DNA from: SXVE01 sp036388895
GTDB taxonomy: Bacteria; Acidobacteriota; Blastocatellia; Pyrinomonadales; Pyrinomonadaceae
Direction of reading: 5' to 3'
DNA length: 64,000 bases
Assembly: GCA_036388895.1 (NCBI GenBank)
Contig: DASVQY010000064.1
Coordinates: forward strand, 62,001-126,000
Of this stretch, positions 1-9,023 are shown piece by piece. The notes beneath the pieces were generated by a model, which worked only from the letters and a program-made list of their open reading frames with translations, was not told the origin of the DNA and ran no database searches. The position numbers and the translations under genes were made by a program. The stretch's first letter is position 1, and every line of letters starts with the position of its first letter.

Positions 1-78
1 TTAGCCTTACTTTTACTTCACTGCCAAAAATTAATCCTCAACAACAGAACCTAATTCCCAATCCCTTTTCCCTCGTCC

Positions 79-888
79 CTATTTCTTCTTCATCTGGGAA
101 ACTTTATCGAATGTTCTGCGAAAATCTTCGCCGTTCATCGGAACGGTTTTGCACATTTCGAAGAGTCTCGAACGGAGCCGAACGCCGATGCGGTCTTCTA
201 AACATTCGTCGCGTTCATTTCGTCTATCATCGAGATAATTTGTCGTGAAAATCGTGAGTTTTTTATCGTTGTAGCGCGTGTTGATAATGTGCGCCATCGT
301 GTCGCGCACCCATTCGGTCGGCTTCGACGCCCCGATTTCGTCTAAAACGAGAACTTCGGCGTCGAAAACCTGTGAAAGAACTTTTAGCTCGGATGTTTGA
401 GTGTGCGAATTGTAAGAATCCTGAATTTCCTTCAAGAGCGCGCCGAATTCGTAAAAAAGACAGCCGAATCCGCGCTCGCTTAAACCTTTCAAAATCGAAA
501 CTGCCAGATGCGTTTTGCCGACGCCGACAGTTCCCATAAAAAGAAGCCCGCGTTCAACCGCCGGATATTCATTCGTCAGACGGAAAGCGTATTTTAACGC
601 TTCATTTTGCGATTTATTAAAAGCCGTATAACTGTGAAAATGACAATCGGCATAGCGTTTCGGAATTCTGACTTTATCAAGCTGGTTGGTTTGCGATTTC
701 TGCTTGCGGCATTCGCATTTTCTAGCGCCTTTTCCTGCCACAACTTCCATTCCCGAACCGTAGCATTTCGGACAAACTTCCGGCTCGTCAGCGACTTCCG
801 GTTGCTCGTAGAAATCTCGCTCAGGCGCAGACTGACCCGAATTCGGGACGGCAAATAGCGCCGGGAATTTTAATTTTTCTTGTGGCAT
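79..888 (-). CDS. DnaC/IstB-like AAA+ ATPase (helicase-loader type)
   Basis: Probable replicative-helicase loader or DnaC-family ATPase. The 269-residue product has a Cys cluster near the N-terminus (C39, C42, C58, C60) that could bind zinc. It is followed by a Walker A motif GTVGVGKTH at residues 119-127, a Walker B LVLDE at about 180-184, a sensor-1 TTN near 217 and an Arg-rich RLRSRLFE segment near 237. This is the DnaC/DnaI/IstB layout at full length. No transposase lies next to it, so a chromosomal helicase-loading role is more likely than an IS21 helper. The ATG at 888 has only a weak Shine-Dalgarno sequence. Confidence 0.85.
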   Translation of the reverse strand: MPQEKLKFPALFAVPNSGQSAPERDFYEQPEVADEPEVCPKCYGSGMEVVAGKGARKCECRKQKSQTNQLDKVRIPKRYADCHFHSYTAFNKSQNEALKYAFRLTNEYPAVERGLLFMGTVGVGKTHLAVSILKGLSERGFGCLFYEFGALLKEIQDSYNSHTQTSELKVLSQVFDAEVLVLDEIGASKPTEWVRDTMAHIINTRYNDKKLTIFTTNYLDDRRNERDECLEDRIGVRLRSRLFEMCKTVPMNGEDFRRTFDKVSQMKKK

Positions 889-1192
889 TTAGGCGATTTC
901 TGAATGTTGATTTCCGTAAAAACCTTGTTCTAACCGTGGGCTTATCGGCGTAATTCTGGAGCCGTGATTTGGATTATAGCACTACTCAAAATGATTTCAA
1001 GTATTATTTCAAGATTTATAGCCCAGTAAAAATCGGGGTTCTACGAACGGCAAAAAATGCTGAAAAGTGAAGCTTTTGAAAATACAGGACTTAGCTTTAA
1101 CATAAATTTCACATTCGACTGGAAATTTTTCCGCCTTTTGCGAACGGCGCTCGTGTTATATTAAACTTTCGTTTTGCGCACTGTTACAATTT
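889..1192. other. Divergent intergenic region, 304 bp
   Basis: AT-rich spacer between the divergent DnaC-like and cREC genes; it must hold both promoters. A TATATT hexamer at 1158-1163 could be the -10 box of the plus-strand gene, but I see no convincing -35 partner. No reading frame or strong hairpin is evident. Confidence 0.4.
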
Positions 1193-1651
1193 ATGAGCAT
1201 TTTTCGCAGTATATTGATTAAATTAGGTTTAGCCGAATTCAAATCCGAGCGAACGCCAATCTCGGTTTTCCTTCTCGACGATGACCGTCGGCGTCACCGC
1301 TGGTTCAGAAAAAGATTCGAAGGCGACGAATTGGACGTAGCCGAAACGGTCGAGGAAGCAAAAGTTTTTTTAAGCGAGAACACTTACGACGCGATTTTTC
1401 TCGACCACGATTTATTGCCTCATCATTACGAATCGAATGAGCACGACGATTTTTCTACGACCGGTTACGCGATTGCCGAGTGGCTTAATGAGAATCGAAA
1501 TTTTCAACGCGCTTCGACGATTGTCGTTCACACGCGCAACGCCGACGCTGCGATAAAAATGGTGGAAAAGCTTCGTGAATCGGGAAGAACAGTCGAGTAT
1601 TGCGCTTTTCCGATGCTCGATTTGAAGATAAAGAATTACTGGAAGCGATAG
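1193..1651 (+). CDS. cREC-type (cyclic-phosphate processing) receiver-like protein
   Basis: A 152-residue receiver-fold protein. It begins its domain with VFLLDDDRRRHRWF at about residues 24-37 and has IFLDHDLLP near 67. These match the DDxRxR and LDHDL signatures of the cREC family, a variant response-regulator fold proposed to process cyclic phosphates rather than receive a histidine-kinase phosphoryl group. No kinase or output domain is attached or adjacent. A conserved VVHTRN stretch and a C-terminal CAFP stretch are also typical. Substrate unknown. The gene stands alone, divergent from the DnaC-like gene and convergent with the S41 protease, with a shared terminator downstream. Confidence 0.7.
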   Translation: MSIFRSILIKLGLAEFKSERTPISVFLLDDDRRRHRWFRKRFEGDELDVAETVEEAKVFLSENTYDAIFLDHDLLPHHYESNEHDDFSTTGYAIAEWLNENRNFQRASTIVVHTRNADAAIKMVEKLRESGRTVEYCAFPMLDLKIKNYWKR

Positions 1652-1693
1652 TCAAAGGGTAGTAAAAGCGAAAAGTAAAAAATAAGAAGTAAA

Positions 1694-1742
1694 AAAGGCA
1701 ACAACTCGGATTGATTTCCCGGTGTTGCCTTTCTCTTAATTG
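1694..1742. terminator. Bidirectional terminator hairpin
   Basis: Perfect 10-bp arms AAAGGCAACA (1694-1703) and TGTTGCCTTT (1733-1742). A-run before and T-rich stretch after. It lies between the convergent cREC (+) and S41 protease (-) genes. Confidence 0.75.
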
Positions 1743-1758
1743 TTATTATAATGCCTGA

Positions 1759-2856
1759 CTACTTTTTCGCCTTCATTTCATCGAGTTCTTTTTGTGTTTG
1801 ATCAATTATTCGTTTCAAAGCGTTTTTTATGTTTTCTTCTTTCGCTTTTTCCGAAGACTTGTTTAAAGCCAAAAGATAAGCGGTCTTTAAAGCCAGTTCC
1901 TGCGGAACTTTTACGTCGGGTTCGACGCCTGTTCCTTCCCAATTTGTTTTCGTGATCGGACTGATGGCGCGTCCGGTCGGGATAAAGGCATCGAAATGTT
2001 CGCCGAGCCGAAAGCCTGAGCCCGGATGAGCTCCGCCGCCGGTTGTTTCACCGACGATTGTCGCTCGCTTCAAATTTTTCAAATTATAAGAAAATTCTTC
2101 CGCGCCGGAAAACGTTCGATTCGACGTTAAAACGTAAACATCTTTGTCGCCGTATTTTTTGCCGAGAACGTTCGGCTTTGTCCAGTATTCTTCCGTTTTA
2201 TTGCCTTTGCGCCAGTAAAGATCGTTTAAGTGAACCGGTTTGTCGCCGAAAAGATACGAGCAAATCAGCGCGACCATTTCCGGTTCACCTCCGCCGTTTT
2301 GACGCAAATCGAAAATCAGAGCGTCGGAATTGTTCACGAAATTCATTGCCGCCGCGACGGTTTCCGCGCCGAGTTCGGCATCGGTGAAACCGCGAAAATC
2401 AATATAACCGATATTCCCGCGCATATTTTCGACTTTTACGAAGCCGTAATTGTTCATACGCAAAGCGCGTTTGTATTCTTCCTTTTCCGCTTCGGTCGGC
2501 TCGCTGCGCGCGGCGCGCACCGGAATAACGCGGCTGGAAAAACGAACGCCGAGATGTTTGTCTTTGCTGACAGAACGTAAATCGTCGGTTAATTTTTTAG
2601 CGAACTCACGGGCGCTCGTTAATTGATCGTACTCGCCGTTTTTGACGCGACCGCGAACGTCGTTTTCCATTTTTTTAGCGACTTCCGGGAAAACGTAAGA
2701 TTCGTTTAGATCTTTGAAAAGGTTATCAATTGTCTGCGCGCGAATCGTGGCGTCAATCGTCATATCGGGTTGCTCGCCGCCTTGAGCGAAAACGTCAGCC
2801 GCCGAAAATACCAAAATCATAATCGTAAAAATAAATAAAAGCCTGATGTTTTTCAT
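1759..2856 (-). CDS. S41 family (IRBP-type) secreted protease
   Basis: Tail-specific-protease-like serine peptidase of the interphotoreceptor-retinoid-binding-protein type. The 365-residue product starts with a signal peptide (about 1-24, ending VFAQ), then a helical IRBP-like N-terminal domain and the peptidase core. The core shows DLRQNGGG (183-190), a catalytic-type Ser in TFSGAEEF (Ser250) and GETTGGGAHPG (269-279). It probably acts in the periplasm or outside the cell; its substrate is unknown. An AGGAG box precedes the ATG. It starts 17 bp after the TetR gene stop on the same strand, so the two are probably co-transcribed. Confidence 0.88.
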   Translation of the reverse strand: MKNIRLLFIFTIMILVFSAADVFAQGGEQPDMTIDATIRAQTIDNLFKDLNESYVFPEVAKKMENDVRGRVKNGEYDQLTSAREFAKKLTDDLRSVSKDKHLGVRFSSRVIPVRAARSEPTEAEKEEYKRALRMNNYGFVKVENMRGNIGYIDFRGFTDAELGAETVAAAMNFVNNSDALIFDLRQNGGGEPEMVALICSYLFGDKPVHLNDLYWRKGNKTEEYWTKPNVLGKKYGDKDVYVLTSNRTFSGAEEFSYNLKNLKRATIVGETTGGGAHPGSGFRLGEHFDAFIPTGRAISPITKTNWEGTGVEPDVKVPQELALKTAYLLALNKSSEKAKEENIKNALKRIIDQTQKELDEMKAKK

Positions 2857-2873
2857 TAAATTTCTCCTGTCCG

Positions 2874-3479
2874 TTATTGTTTTTTTTCTAACCCTTTGAG
2901 CAGTAAATTTGCTATGCGAAGCGTTCTCTCTTCGATTTCGTCGCGATTGCCGAGCTCGCGCGAAGACAAACTGAAAGGCAGAAGGGAATTGCTCGAAAGT
3001 AAAAATATTTCCGCCAATTCCATCGAATTTCCTTCGCTAAGTTCTCCGCTTTGCTGACCTTGATCGATGACTCCGGCAAAGATTTCCGCTTCTTCGGTGA
3101 AATACCGTTTTCGGCGAACAAGCAGATTCGGACGTAAATCTGCGAGCAAATCGTTTAAATTCTGCGTGTAATGCTGAACGCTGTCGAAACGCATAAGCAC
3201 CCGGTTGAGAAGCATTTGGCGCAAACGCTCGGCTGTTGAAACCTCAGCTTTCGCAATCAGTCTTAATTGTTTTTTTACGCGTTCGACGATGCGGTCAATG
3301 TGCGAAAGAACGATTTCTTCTTTGCTGGAAAAATGCAGATAAACACTTCCTTTCCCGATTCCGACTTCGCGCGCCAGATCGTCTATCGTCATTTTTTTAT
3401 AACCGTAATTCGACAGCAGACGATCAGTGGCGTCAAGAATAGCTTCCCTGACTTCTATGGTTTGAACAACAGTTGGCAT
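2874..3479 (-). CDS. TetR/AcrR family transcriptional regulator
   Basis: A 201-residue TetR-type repressor. The N-terminal helix-turn-helix spans about residues 10-56, with the family pattern IDDLAREVGIGKGSVYLHF and a following SSKEEIV helix. The C-terminal ligand-binding helices are not diagnostic. Co-directional with and immediately upstream of the S41 protease, so it likely controls that unit and itself. The upstream spacer holds an inverted repeat of TTTGACT that is a plausible operator. Confidence 0.88.
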   Translation of the reverse strand: MPTVVQTIEVREAILDATDRLLSNYGYKKMTIDDLAREVGIGKGSVYLHFSSKEEIVLSHIDRIVERVKKQLRLIAKAEVSTAERLRQMLLNRVLMRFDSVQHYTQNLNDLLADLRPNLLVRRKRYFTEEAEIFAGVIDQGQQSGELSEGNSMELAEIFLLSSNSLLPFSLSSRELGNRDEIEERTLRIANLLLKGLEKKQ

Positions 3480-3487
3480 AATTTGAT

Positions 3488-3570
3488 TTTGACTGAATGT
3501 GTAAATTAGTCAAACCTAATAACGACAAGGCTGAAAATTTAGTTTCAAACATTTTGCGAATATTTTGACT
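3488..3570. promoter_or_regulatory. TTTGACT inverted repeat, candidate TetR operator
   Basis: TTTGACT (3488-3494) and AGTCAAA (3508-3514) form a dyad with a 13-nt spacer just upstream of the TetR start at 3479. A third TTTGACT lies at 3564-3570. On the minus strand TTTGACT also resembles a -35 box. The operator role is inferred from position and symmetry only. Confidence 0.4.
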
Positions 3571-3597
3571 TAATTTTCTACGATGGTTTATAAAATT

Positions 3598-4416
3598 TTA
3601 TAACCCGGCGTAGTTCCATTTTCCGACGATCTCGATTATAAGATTCGCCACTTTGTCGGTTACTTTTTTGTAATATTCGTCGGCTTTTTTCTGGTCGAAC
3701 TTCGGATAGCCCTGACCTTTTTGATAAAGACCGATAGAAGAAGGGAACGGAACGGCAGACCAGGTTCCGGCGGCTGGATAAGCGGTTGCCAGATCGTCTT
3801 TATATCTTTCGGCGTGAACGAGCGTCGGGTCAATCGCCTGAATGAAAGCAGTTTCATTCAAACCGGCGTGCCCGCCGTCTTCGCCGAAAACGGCTTTCGT
3901 TTCCTCCGAAGCGAAAGACCACCAGTTTATAACGAGCGTGCGCACTTTTCTTTCCGCCGCGACTTCTGCCGCAACCGATTGCAAAACGGCGGTTTGTCCG
4001 CCGCCGTGACCATTGAGAATAATTATATTTTTAAAGTTGTTTTTGGCTAAGCCTTCGAGAATTTGTTTGACGAACGGGCGATAAACCGATTCGGAAATTT
4101 GAAACGCGCCGGGATACGCTTCCATCGAACCGGTGATTCCGTAAGGCAGCGTCGGCGCGATCATCGCGTTCGTGCGGCGGGCGATAGTTTTCGCCATCGC
4201 CGTCGGCGCGGTGTTGTCGGCGCCGTTATTGATGACGCCGTGCGGTTCCAGAGTGCCGACGGGAAGCAAAACGGTTTGAATTTTAGCGGGAACGGTTTCG
4301 CGAAATTCCATCCAGTTTATTCTGTCCATTTCGCGAGTGGAAACAATGTCATTCTGTCCGAAAACGAAAGCGGGCACTGAAAAAACAAAAGCGGCGTAAA
4401 TTATTAAGCGATACAT
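3598..4416 (-). CDS. Creatininase family protein, exported
   Basis: A 272-residue creatininase/creatinine amidohydrolase superfamily metal-dependent amidase. A signal peptide covers about residues 1-20 (ending VFGQ). Family motifs visible are LPVGTLEPHG near 51-60, a GADNTAP stretch, and ILNGHGGGQ near 132-140, which supply metal-binding Glu, His and Asp residues. The signal peptide suggests periplasmic action, unusual for classical creatininases, so the real substrate is open. An AGGAG ribosome-binding site lies 6-7 nt before the ATG. It has its own spacer from the TetR gene upstream region. Confidence 0.82.
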   Translation of the reverse strand: MYRLIIYAAFVFSVPAFVFGQNDIVSTREMDRINWMEFRETVPAKIQTVLLPVGTLEPHGVINNGADNTAPTAMAKTIARRTNAMIAPTLPYGITGSMEAYPGAFQISESVYRPFVKQILEGLAKNNFKNIIILNGHGGGQTAVLQSVAAEVAAERKVRTLVINWWSFASEETKAVFGEDGGHAGLNETAFIQAIDPTLVHAERYKDDLATAYPAAGTWSAVPFPSSIGLYQKGQGYPKFDQKKADEYYKKVTDKVANLIIEIVGKWNYAGL

Positions 4417-4538
4417 TTAAATTCTCCTGTTGAATTTTTGTTTTATCTTCGCTTAAAGATTTACGTCGCGCAACGAATTTCGGCGGTTTGTGCGTCAATT
4501 TCGCTTTTTAATTTTTCGTCGGTTTTGTTTTGCGAAAA

Positions 4539-4877
4539 CTATTCCGACCGAATGGCGGCGGTTTCGTCTTCGTAAACCTCGAACATCGGCAGAAAACCGC
4601 TGAGCGTCAGAACTTCTTTAACTTTCGTCGGCAAATTCGACAGCTTCAGATTTCCTTCGTTTTTTCTGACCAGTTCGAGAAGCGAAAACAGCTCGCCGAC
4701 GCCGCTCGAATCAATATATTTGACGCGGCTGAAATTAAGCAAAAAGTCCGACTTGCCGTTTTCGATCAAATGACGAACTTCTTCGCCCATCTTTCTGCTT
4801 CCGCCGCCTAAAATGACATTGCCTTCCAAATCGAGAATCGTTGTTTTTTCGCTTTGACGCTTGGTAATATTCAGCAT
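4539..4877 (-). CDS. STAS-domain anti-sigma-factor antagonist
   Basis: A 112-residue single STAS domain of the SpoIIAA/RsbV type. The phosphorylatable serine site is visible as KYIDSSGVGEL at about residues 52-62. Such proteins release a sigma factor or another output by binding an anti-sigma kinase. No RsbW-like kinase or PP2C phosphatase is in the window, so the partner is encoded elsewhere. It begins MLNITKR with only a weak ribosome-binding site. It follows a 690-bp spacer. Confidence 0.85.
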   Translation of the reverse strand: MLNITKRQSEKTTILDLEGNVILGGGSRKMGEEVRHLIENGKSDFLLNFSRVKYIDSSGVGELFSLLELVRKNEGNLKLSNLPTKVKEVLTLSGFLPMFEVYEDETAAIRSE

Positions 4878-5567
4878 TTTTCTATTATGAATTAATCGAA
4901 GTTATAACAGCAAAATTTATAATAAAACGCTTTTGTTGCTTTATAACCTTTTATTTTTATTTTCGCACTCGCTATTTTAGCAGTTACGACTTTAATTGAA
5001 AAAGGCTGCTGCTAAAACTCATCAATAACGTCTCAAAATTTAAAGTGCTCGCGCTTAAATTCCGCGCGATTAAACTGAATAATTCATTTTTGTTTTTCGA
5101 TTCAACCTTATCTGTTCGATTCCATTTTTGAGTTCTCAATTTTCGACGGAAAATTGAAAGTATTTGTATAAAACAAAGTGTCCATTTAATTGTACATTTT
5201 CAATGACTTACGGCTTTGCAAAATCTCTAAAAATCCAAATTTTCCAATTTTTACCATCTTTCTTTTCCAAAATTGGCAATTTCTATTCAATTCTCAAAAA
5301 CAAAATTTTTTTTTTTATAACTGCAGGCGCCAATCCGTTGTTGGACGGGCATATGGAACATCCTTTGCGCTTTTTGTATTGCGAGAGCGACGGGCGATGT
5401 CGAATTTGTCCAATAAATTGAATATTCGGTTTTAACCGGAAATCACTCGCAGAAAATCAATTTATCGGACTTGTTTTTTTAATAAAGGCGACACCGCTCC
5501 ACCGCATTAATCCATTGATAATCAACGAATTATCAACCTTTGCAAAATATTTATAGGAGATAAGAAA
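4878..5567. other. Long AT-rich leader region upstream of the TonB receptor, 690 bp
   Basis: Very AT-rich spacer between the divergent STAS and TonB-receptor genes. It holds a perfect hairpin CAATTTTC-GACG-GAAAATTG (5137-5156), and a distinctly more GC-rich patch at 5330-5410. The patch contains a 22-codon frame (5353-5421) starting MEHPLRF and ending GRCRICPIN behind a GGACGGG stretch. I cannot show that it is translated. A palindrome lies near the 3' end. No RNA family was recognised. Confidence 0.35.
5515..5536. promoter_or_regulatory. Palindrome upstream of TonB receptor
   Basis: Perfect 8-bp arms TTGATAAT (5515-5522) and ATTATCAA (5529-5536) separated by 6 nt, about 30 bp before the receptor start codon. 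Could be an operator or a 5'-UTR hairpin. No regulator is identified. Confidence 0.35.
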
Positions 5568-8500
5568 ATGATAAATAATTCTAAGTTCATAGTAACGATA
5601 TTATCTTTCGTTTTATGTTTGAGCGCGGTTGCCCTCGGACAGGAAACGACCGGTAATATCGAAGGAACTGTTAGAGACCCGGCGGGAGCCGTCGTACCGA
5701 ACGTTGCCGTTACGATCAGTAGTTTTCAAGGAAAGACTGACGCCAGCGGAACGACCACTACCGGTACAAGCAAGGGCTTTAACCGCACAATTAATACTGA
5801 TAGCCAAGGTTTTTTCCGTGTGCTACAGATTCCTCCGGGACTCTACGTCGTGACGACTGCACCGCAGAGCGGATTTGGCGAAGCGAGATATGAGAATGTT
5901 CAGGTCGTTCTCGGAAGAACGACGCAATTGGACATTCAACTGGCAGCCGGACAAGCGACAGCTACGGTTGATGTCGGTATTTCCGATCAGCCGATTGATA
6001 CGACCGACAACGAAGTGTCAACCAGTCTCAGCGCGCAGAAACTCGAATTAGTGCCGAAAGGCGTTGACTTTACGAGCGCTTTGAAAGCGTCGCCGGGAAC
6101 GCGCCCGGATACCGTCGCCGGCGGATTCACGATTGATGGCGCGACCAACGCGGAAAACGTTTTCATCATTGACGGACAGGAAGTAACAAATTATAAAGAT
6201 GCCGGTATCAACCGTAATAATTTGGTTCCTTTCCAATTGATTCAAGAGCTTAACGTTAAATCGAGCGGGTTCGACGCCGAATTCGGCGGCGCTACCGGCG
6301 GCGTTATCAACGTCGTGACGAAAGGCGGAAACAACGACTTTCGCGGCGAATTCGGTATGCAGTTCGTTACATCGAAATTGAACGGACAAAATCGTCCGTC
6401 GCTATTTCGTTTCCCGTCGGGAACGGGCGCAGCCTTCAAACAGCCGACTGAATACATCAGATTACCGAAACACGACCGGTTAGATTTCTTTCCGACAGCA
6501 AATTTTAGCGGTCCGGTTATCAAAGACAGACTTTGGTTTTTCGGAAGCTATTCTCCGACTATCATCGAACAGACGGTAAATACGACTTTCTTTACCAATG
6601 AACCGGCGGCGACCAGAACGGTTACCGGGACGGATCAATATTTCAGAAGAAGCACTTACCAGTACGCTTTCGGACGGCTTGACGCTCAACCGTTCAGCAA
6701 ACTTCGTCTTACCGGAACCTACCTTTGGAACCCGGTTATACGCGAAGGCGTTCTTCCGTTCACGCCGGAATTTGGTCTCGGCGGCGTCGGCGGCACAGGC
6801 GCATTCAGTTTCGGCGGATCCGATCCGGCGGTAAACTTCGGCGGTAATATCGGATCAATCGGAGGCAGCGAACTGCGACGCAGACAAGGCGGACGCGATA
6901 ACTCAAATAACATTACCGCACAAGCGGTTTATACTCCGCTGGAAAATCTTGTAACCAGTTTCCGCTACTCACGTGGTTTCTTGAACGAGCGCGGAGATAA
7001 TTACTTTGTCCCGACCGGAAATACATATAGCTGCGCGTCGGGCAGCACACCGCAACAAGCCTTCCCTGGTGCTTGTACACAAGGATTTGTTTCGCCGAAT
7101 ACCACGCAAAATGTCAGAGACGTTTCAATTCGCACAACTTATGAAGGCGATGCGACCGTACTTTTCAACGCTGCAGGACGCCACGAATTAAAAGGCGGAT
7201 ACCAGCATATGACGATCTTCAATGATCTTTTAGCCGGTTACCAACAAACAGTCTTTTTGTGTTACGGCGATTACAGAATCAACAGCATGTGCCAGACCCT
7301 AGCCGGAACAGCTCTGCAAAACAGCCAGGCGACGCCGAATCCAAGCGCTATCGGATCAGGTGTACTTCAGCGATTCTTTACCGGCGGCGTGGGCAGCAAT
7401 CTTAACCAGGCAATCTATATTCAAGATAAATGGCAGCCGGTTAAGCGTCTAACCTTAAATCTTGGAGTTCGTGTTGAAAAAGAAGACATTCCTTCGTTTA
7501 ACCAGTTCCCGGCGTCTTTTAATTTCGGTTGGGACGAAAAAATCGCTCCGCGTTTAGGTTTTGCGTATGACCTTTTCGGTAATGGCAACACCAAAATCTT
7601 CGGCAGCTACGGAAAATTCTTTGATAGATTGAAATTCCATTTAGCTCAAGGTTCTTTCGGCGGTAATTTCTATCGTCTTGACTTCTTTGACATCCTGCCT
7701 AACAGCGGTCCGTATACGAATTTCACTACCCAATCCATTGTCGGCAACTTCGACGATAGAATCGGCGGGGCATGCCCGGCGACCGGATTTATCGGCAGCG
7801 GTTTGAGCCGATGTCAGATTGATTTGCGCATTGCCTCCAACGATCCCAGCGCGGATCCTGCGGACTCGGGCGCAATTGATCCGAATACAAAGCCTTACCA
7901 GCAAAGAGAATTTACTTTTGGTTTCGAACACGGATTCGGCAAAAATTTTGTTTTCCGTGGACGCTATACCAATAAGAAATTAGTCAACGCAATCGAAGAC
8001 GCCGGTGTTGCTGACGAAAGCGGCAGCGAAGTCTTCATTACCGGAAACCCCGGACAAGGCTTGCACAAAGAGTTCTTGGAAGCCGGCGGTTATCAAGGTC
8101 CGTTCCCGACGCCGCGTCGTTCATACCAAGCGGTGGAATTAGTTCTTGAAAAACGGTTATCGAACAACTTCTTTTTCAATGTAAACTACACTTTCAGCCG
8201 CTTGCGCGGTAACTATTCAGGCTTGGCGAATACGGAAGAATTAGGCGGAACTGGTTCTTCGTTAAACGGTCTTGCTCGTTCAAGCCCGGGCGTCAACCGC
8301 AACTTCGACCTTCCGTTTATCGGCTACAAAGCCTCAGGCGGATTCGATGACGGTCCGCTGCCGACAGACAGACCGCATGTTGTAAATGCTTTCGGCGCTT
8401 ACATTTTCGACTGGAAGGGAAGCAAAACCAACTCAACTGAAATTTCTGCTTTCCAGACATTCCAACAGGGAACGCCGCAAACGACTTACATTCAATTCGG

Positions 8501-8942
8501 CGGAGCGACGACAATCTTTACCGGACGTAACGATTTGGGAAGAACGGAAATGTTCTCGCAAACCGACCTTGGCGTTACACATCGTTATCGCTTCGGTCGC
8601 GACAATCGTTTCACATTGGTCGGAGATTTGAACATTCTTAATCTTTTCGATGAAGAAAATGTTCTAACTGTCCAAAATATTGTTACGAATGGTTCGATAG
8701 CTTTGACAGGAGCAAATGCCTTGGCGCCGCAATTCTGTCAAGCAGTAGGTACTGCAACTTGTGGAGCTTACGATAAGCCAGGGTTGATCAATGCTTATAA
8801 CAGAGGTGAACTGTTAGGTAGAATTAACACCTATCTTCAGGGAACTCCGACCATTTTGAATCGCACTCGTTCAGACTATGGATTACCTAATCGTTTCCAA
8901 GGTCCGCGCAACGTTCGATTCGGTGTCCGTTTCATCTTCTAA
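5568..8942 (+). CDS. TonB-dependent receptor, Oar-like, with CarboxypepD-reg domain
   Basis: Large outer-membrane receptor of 1124 residues. Order of parts: signal peptide (about 1-24, ending ALGQ), a carboxypeptidase-regulatory-like beta-sandwich (about 28-125, NIEGTVRDPAGAVVPN), a plug-like domain (about 150-260, with VFIIDGQEV and a GGATGGVINVVTKGG segment), then a long beta-barrel. It ends RFGVRFIF with the terminal Phe expected for BAM recognition. This Oar-type architecture is greatly expanded in Acidobacteria; many are thought to import glycans or other large ligands, but the ligand here cannot be read. A strong AGGAG box sits 9 nt before the ATG, and the gene has its own terminator. 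Confidence 0.92.
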   Translation: MINNSKFIVTILSFVLCLSAVALGQETTGNIEGTVRDPAGAVVPNVAVTISSFQGKTDASGTTTTGTSKGFNRTINTDSQGFFRVLQIPPGLYVVTTAPQSGFGEARYENVQVVLGRTTQLDIQLAAGQATATVDVGISDQPIDTTDNEVSTSLSAQKLELVPKGVDFTSALKASPGTRPDTVAGGFTIDGATNAENVFIIDGQEVTNYKDAGINRNNLVPFQLIQELNVKSSGFDAEFGGATGGVINVVTKGGNNDFRGEFGMQFVTSKLNGQNRPSLFRFPSGTGAAFKQPTEYIRLPKHDRLDFFPTANFSGPVIKDRLWFFGSYSPTIIEQTVNTTFFTNEPAATRTVTGTDQYFRRSTYQYAFGRLDAQPFSKLRLTGTYLWNPVIREGVLPFTPEFGLGGVGGTGAFSFGGSDPAVNFGGNIGSIGGSELRRRQGGRDNSNNITAQAVYTPLENLVTSFRYSRGFLNERGDNYFVPTGNTYSCASGSTPQQAFPGACTQGFVSPNTTQNVRDVSIRTTYEGDATVLFNAAGRHELKGGYQHMTIFNDLLAGYQQTVFLCYGDYRINSMCQTLAGTALQNSQATPNPSAIGSGVLQRFFTGGVGSNLNQAIYIQDKWQPVKRLTLNLGVRVEKEDIPSFNQFPASFNFGWDEKIAPRLGFAYDLFGNGNTKIFGSYGKFFDRLKFHLAQGSFGGNFYRLDFFDILPNSGPYTNFTTQSIVGNFDDRIGGACPATGFIGSGLSRCQIDLRIASNDPSADPADSGAIDPNTKPYQQREFTFGFEHGFGKNFVFRGRYTNKKLVNAIEDAGVADESGSEVFITGNPGQGLHKEFLEAGGYQGPFPTPRRSYQAVELVLEKRLSNNFFFNVNYTFSRLRGNYSGLANTEELGGTGSSLNGLARSSPGVNRNFDLPFIGYKASGGFDDGPLPTDRPHVVNAFGAYIFDWKGSKTNSTEISAFQTFQQGTPQTTYIQFGGATTIFTGRNDLGRTEMFSQTDLGVTHRYRFGRDNRFTLVGDLNILNLFDEENVLTVQNIVTNGSIALTGANALAPQFCQAVGTATCGAYDKPGLINAYNRGELLGRINTYLQGTPTILNRTRSDYGLPNRFQGPRNVRFGVRFIF

Positions 8943-8967
8943 TTGAGATTAGACTCATTTAGTAAGA

Positions 8968-8996
8968 AAAGGCTCGCTTGTTACAGGCGAGCCTTT
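8968..8996. terminator. Rho-independent terminator of TonB receptor
   Basis: Arms AAAGGCTCGC (8968-8977) and GCGAGCCTTT (8987-8996) followed by TTT. It lies 26 bp after the receptor stop, in a convergent gap, so it may serve both strands. Confidence 0.88.
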
Positions 8997-9023
8997 TTTC
9001 TTTATAAATAATTTTCGATTTCA

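Noticed and set aside
1..78. Possible gene end at the left edge
   Set aside because: A TAA reading on the minus strand at 1-3 exists, but 78 bp of T/C-rich sequence give no assignable frame.
79..888. IS21 IstB helper of a transposon
   Set aside because: No IstA-like transposase or terminal repeats nearby; a DnaC-type zinc cluster and isolated setting favour a chromosomal helicase loader.
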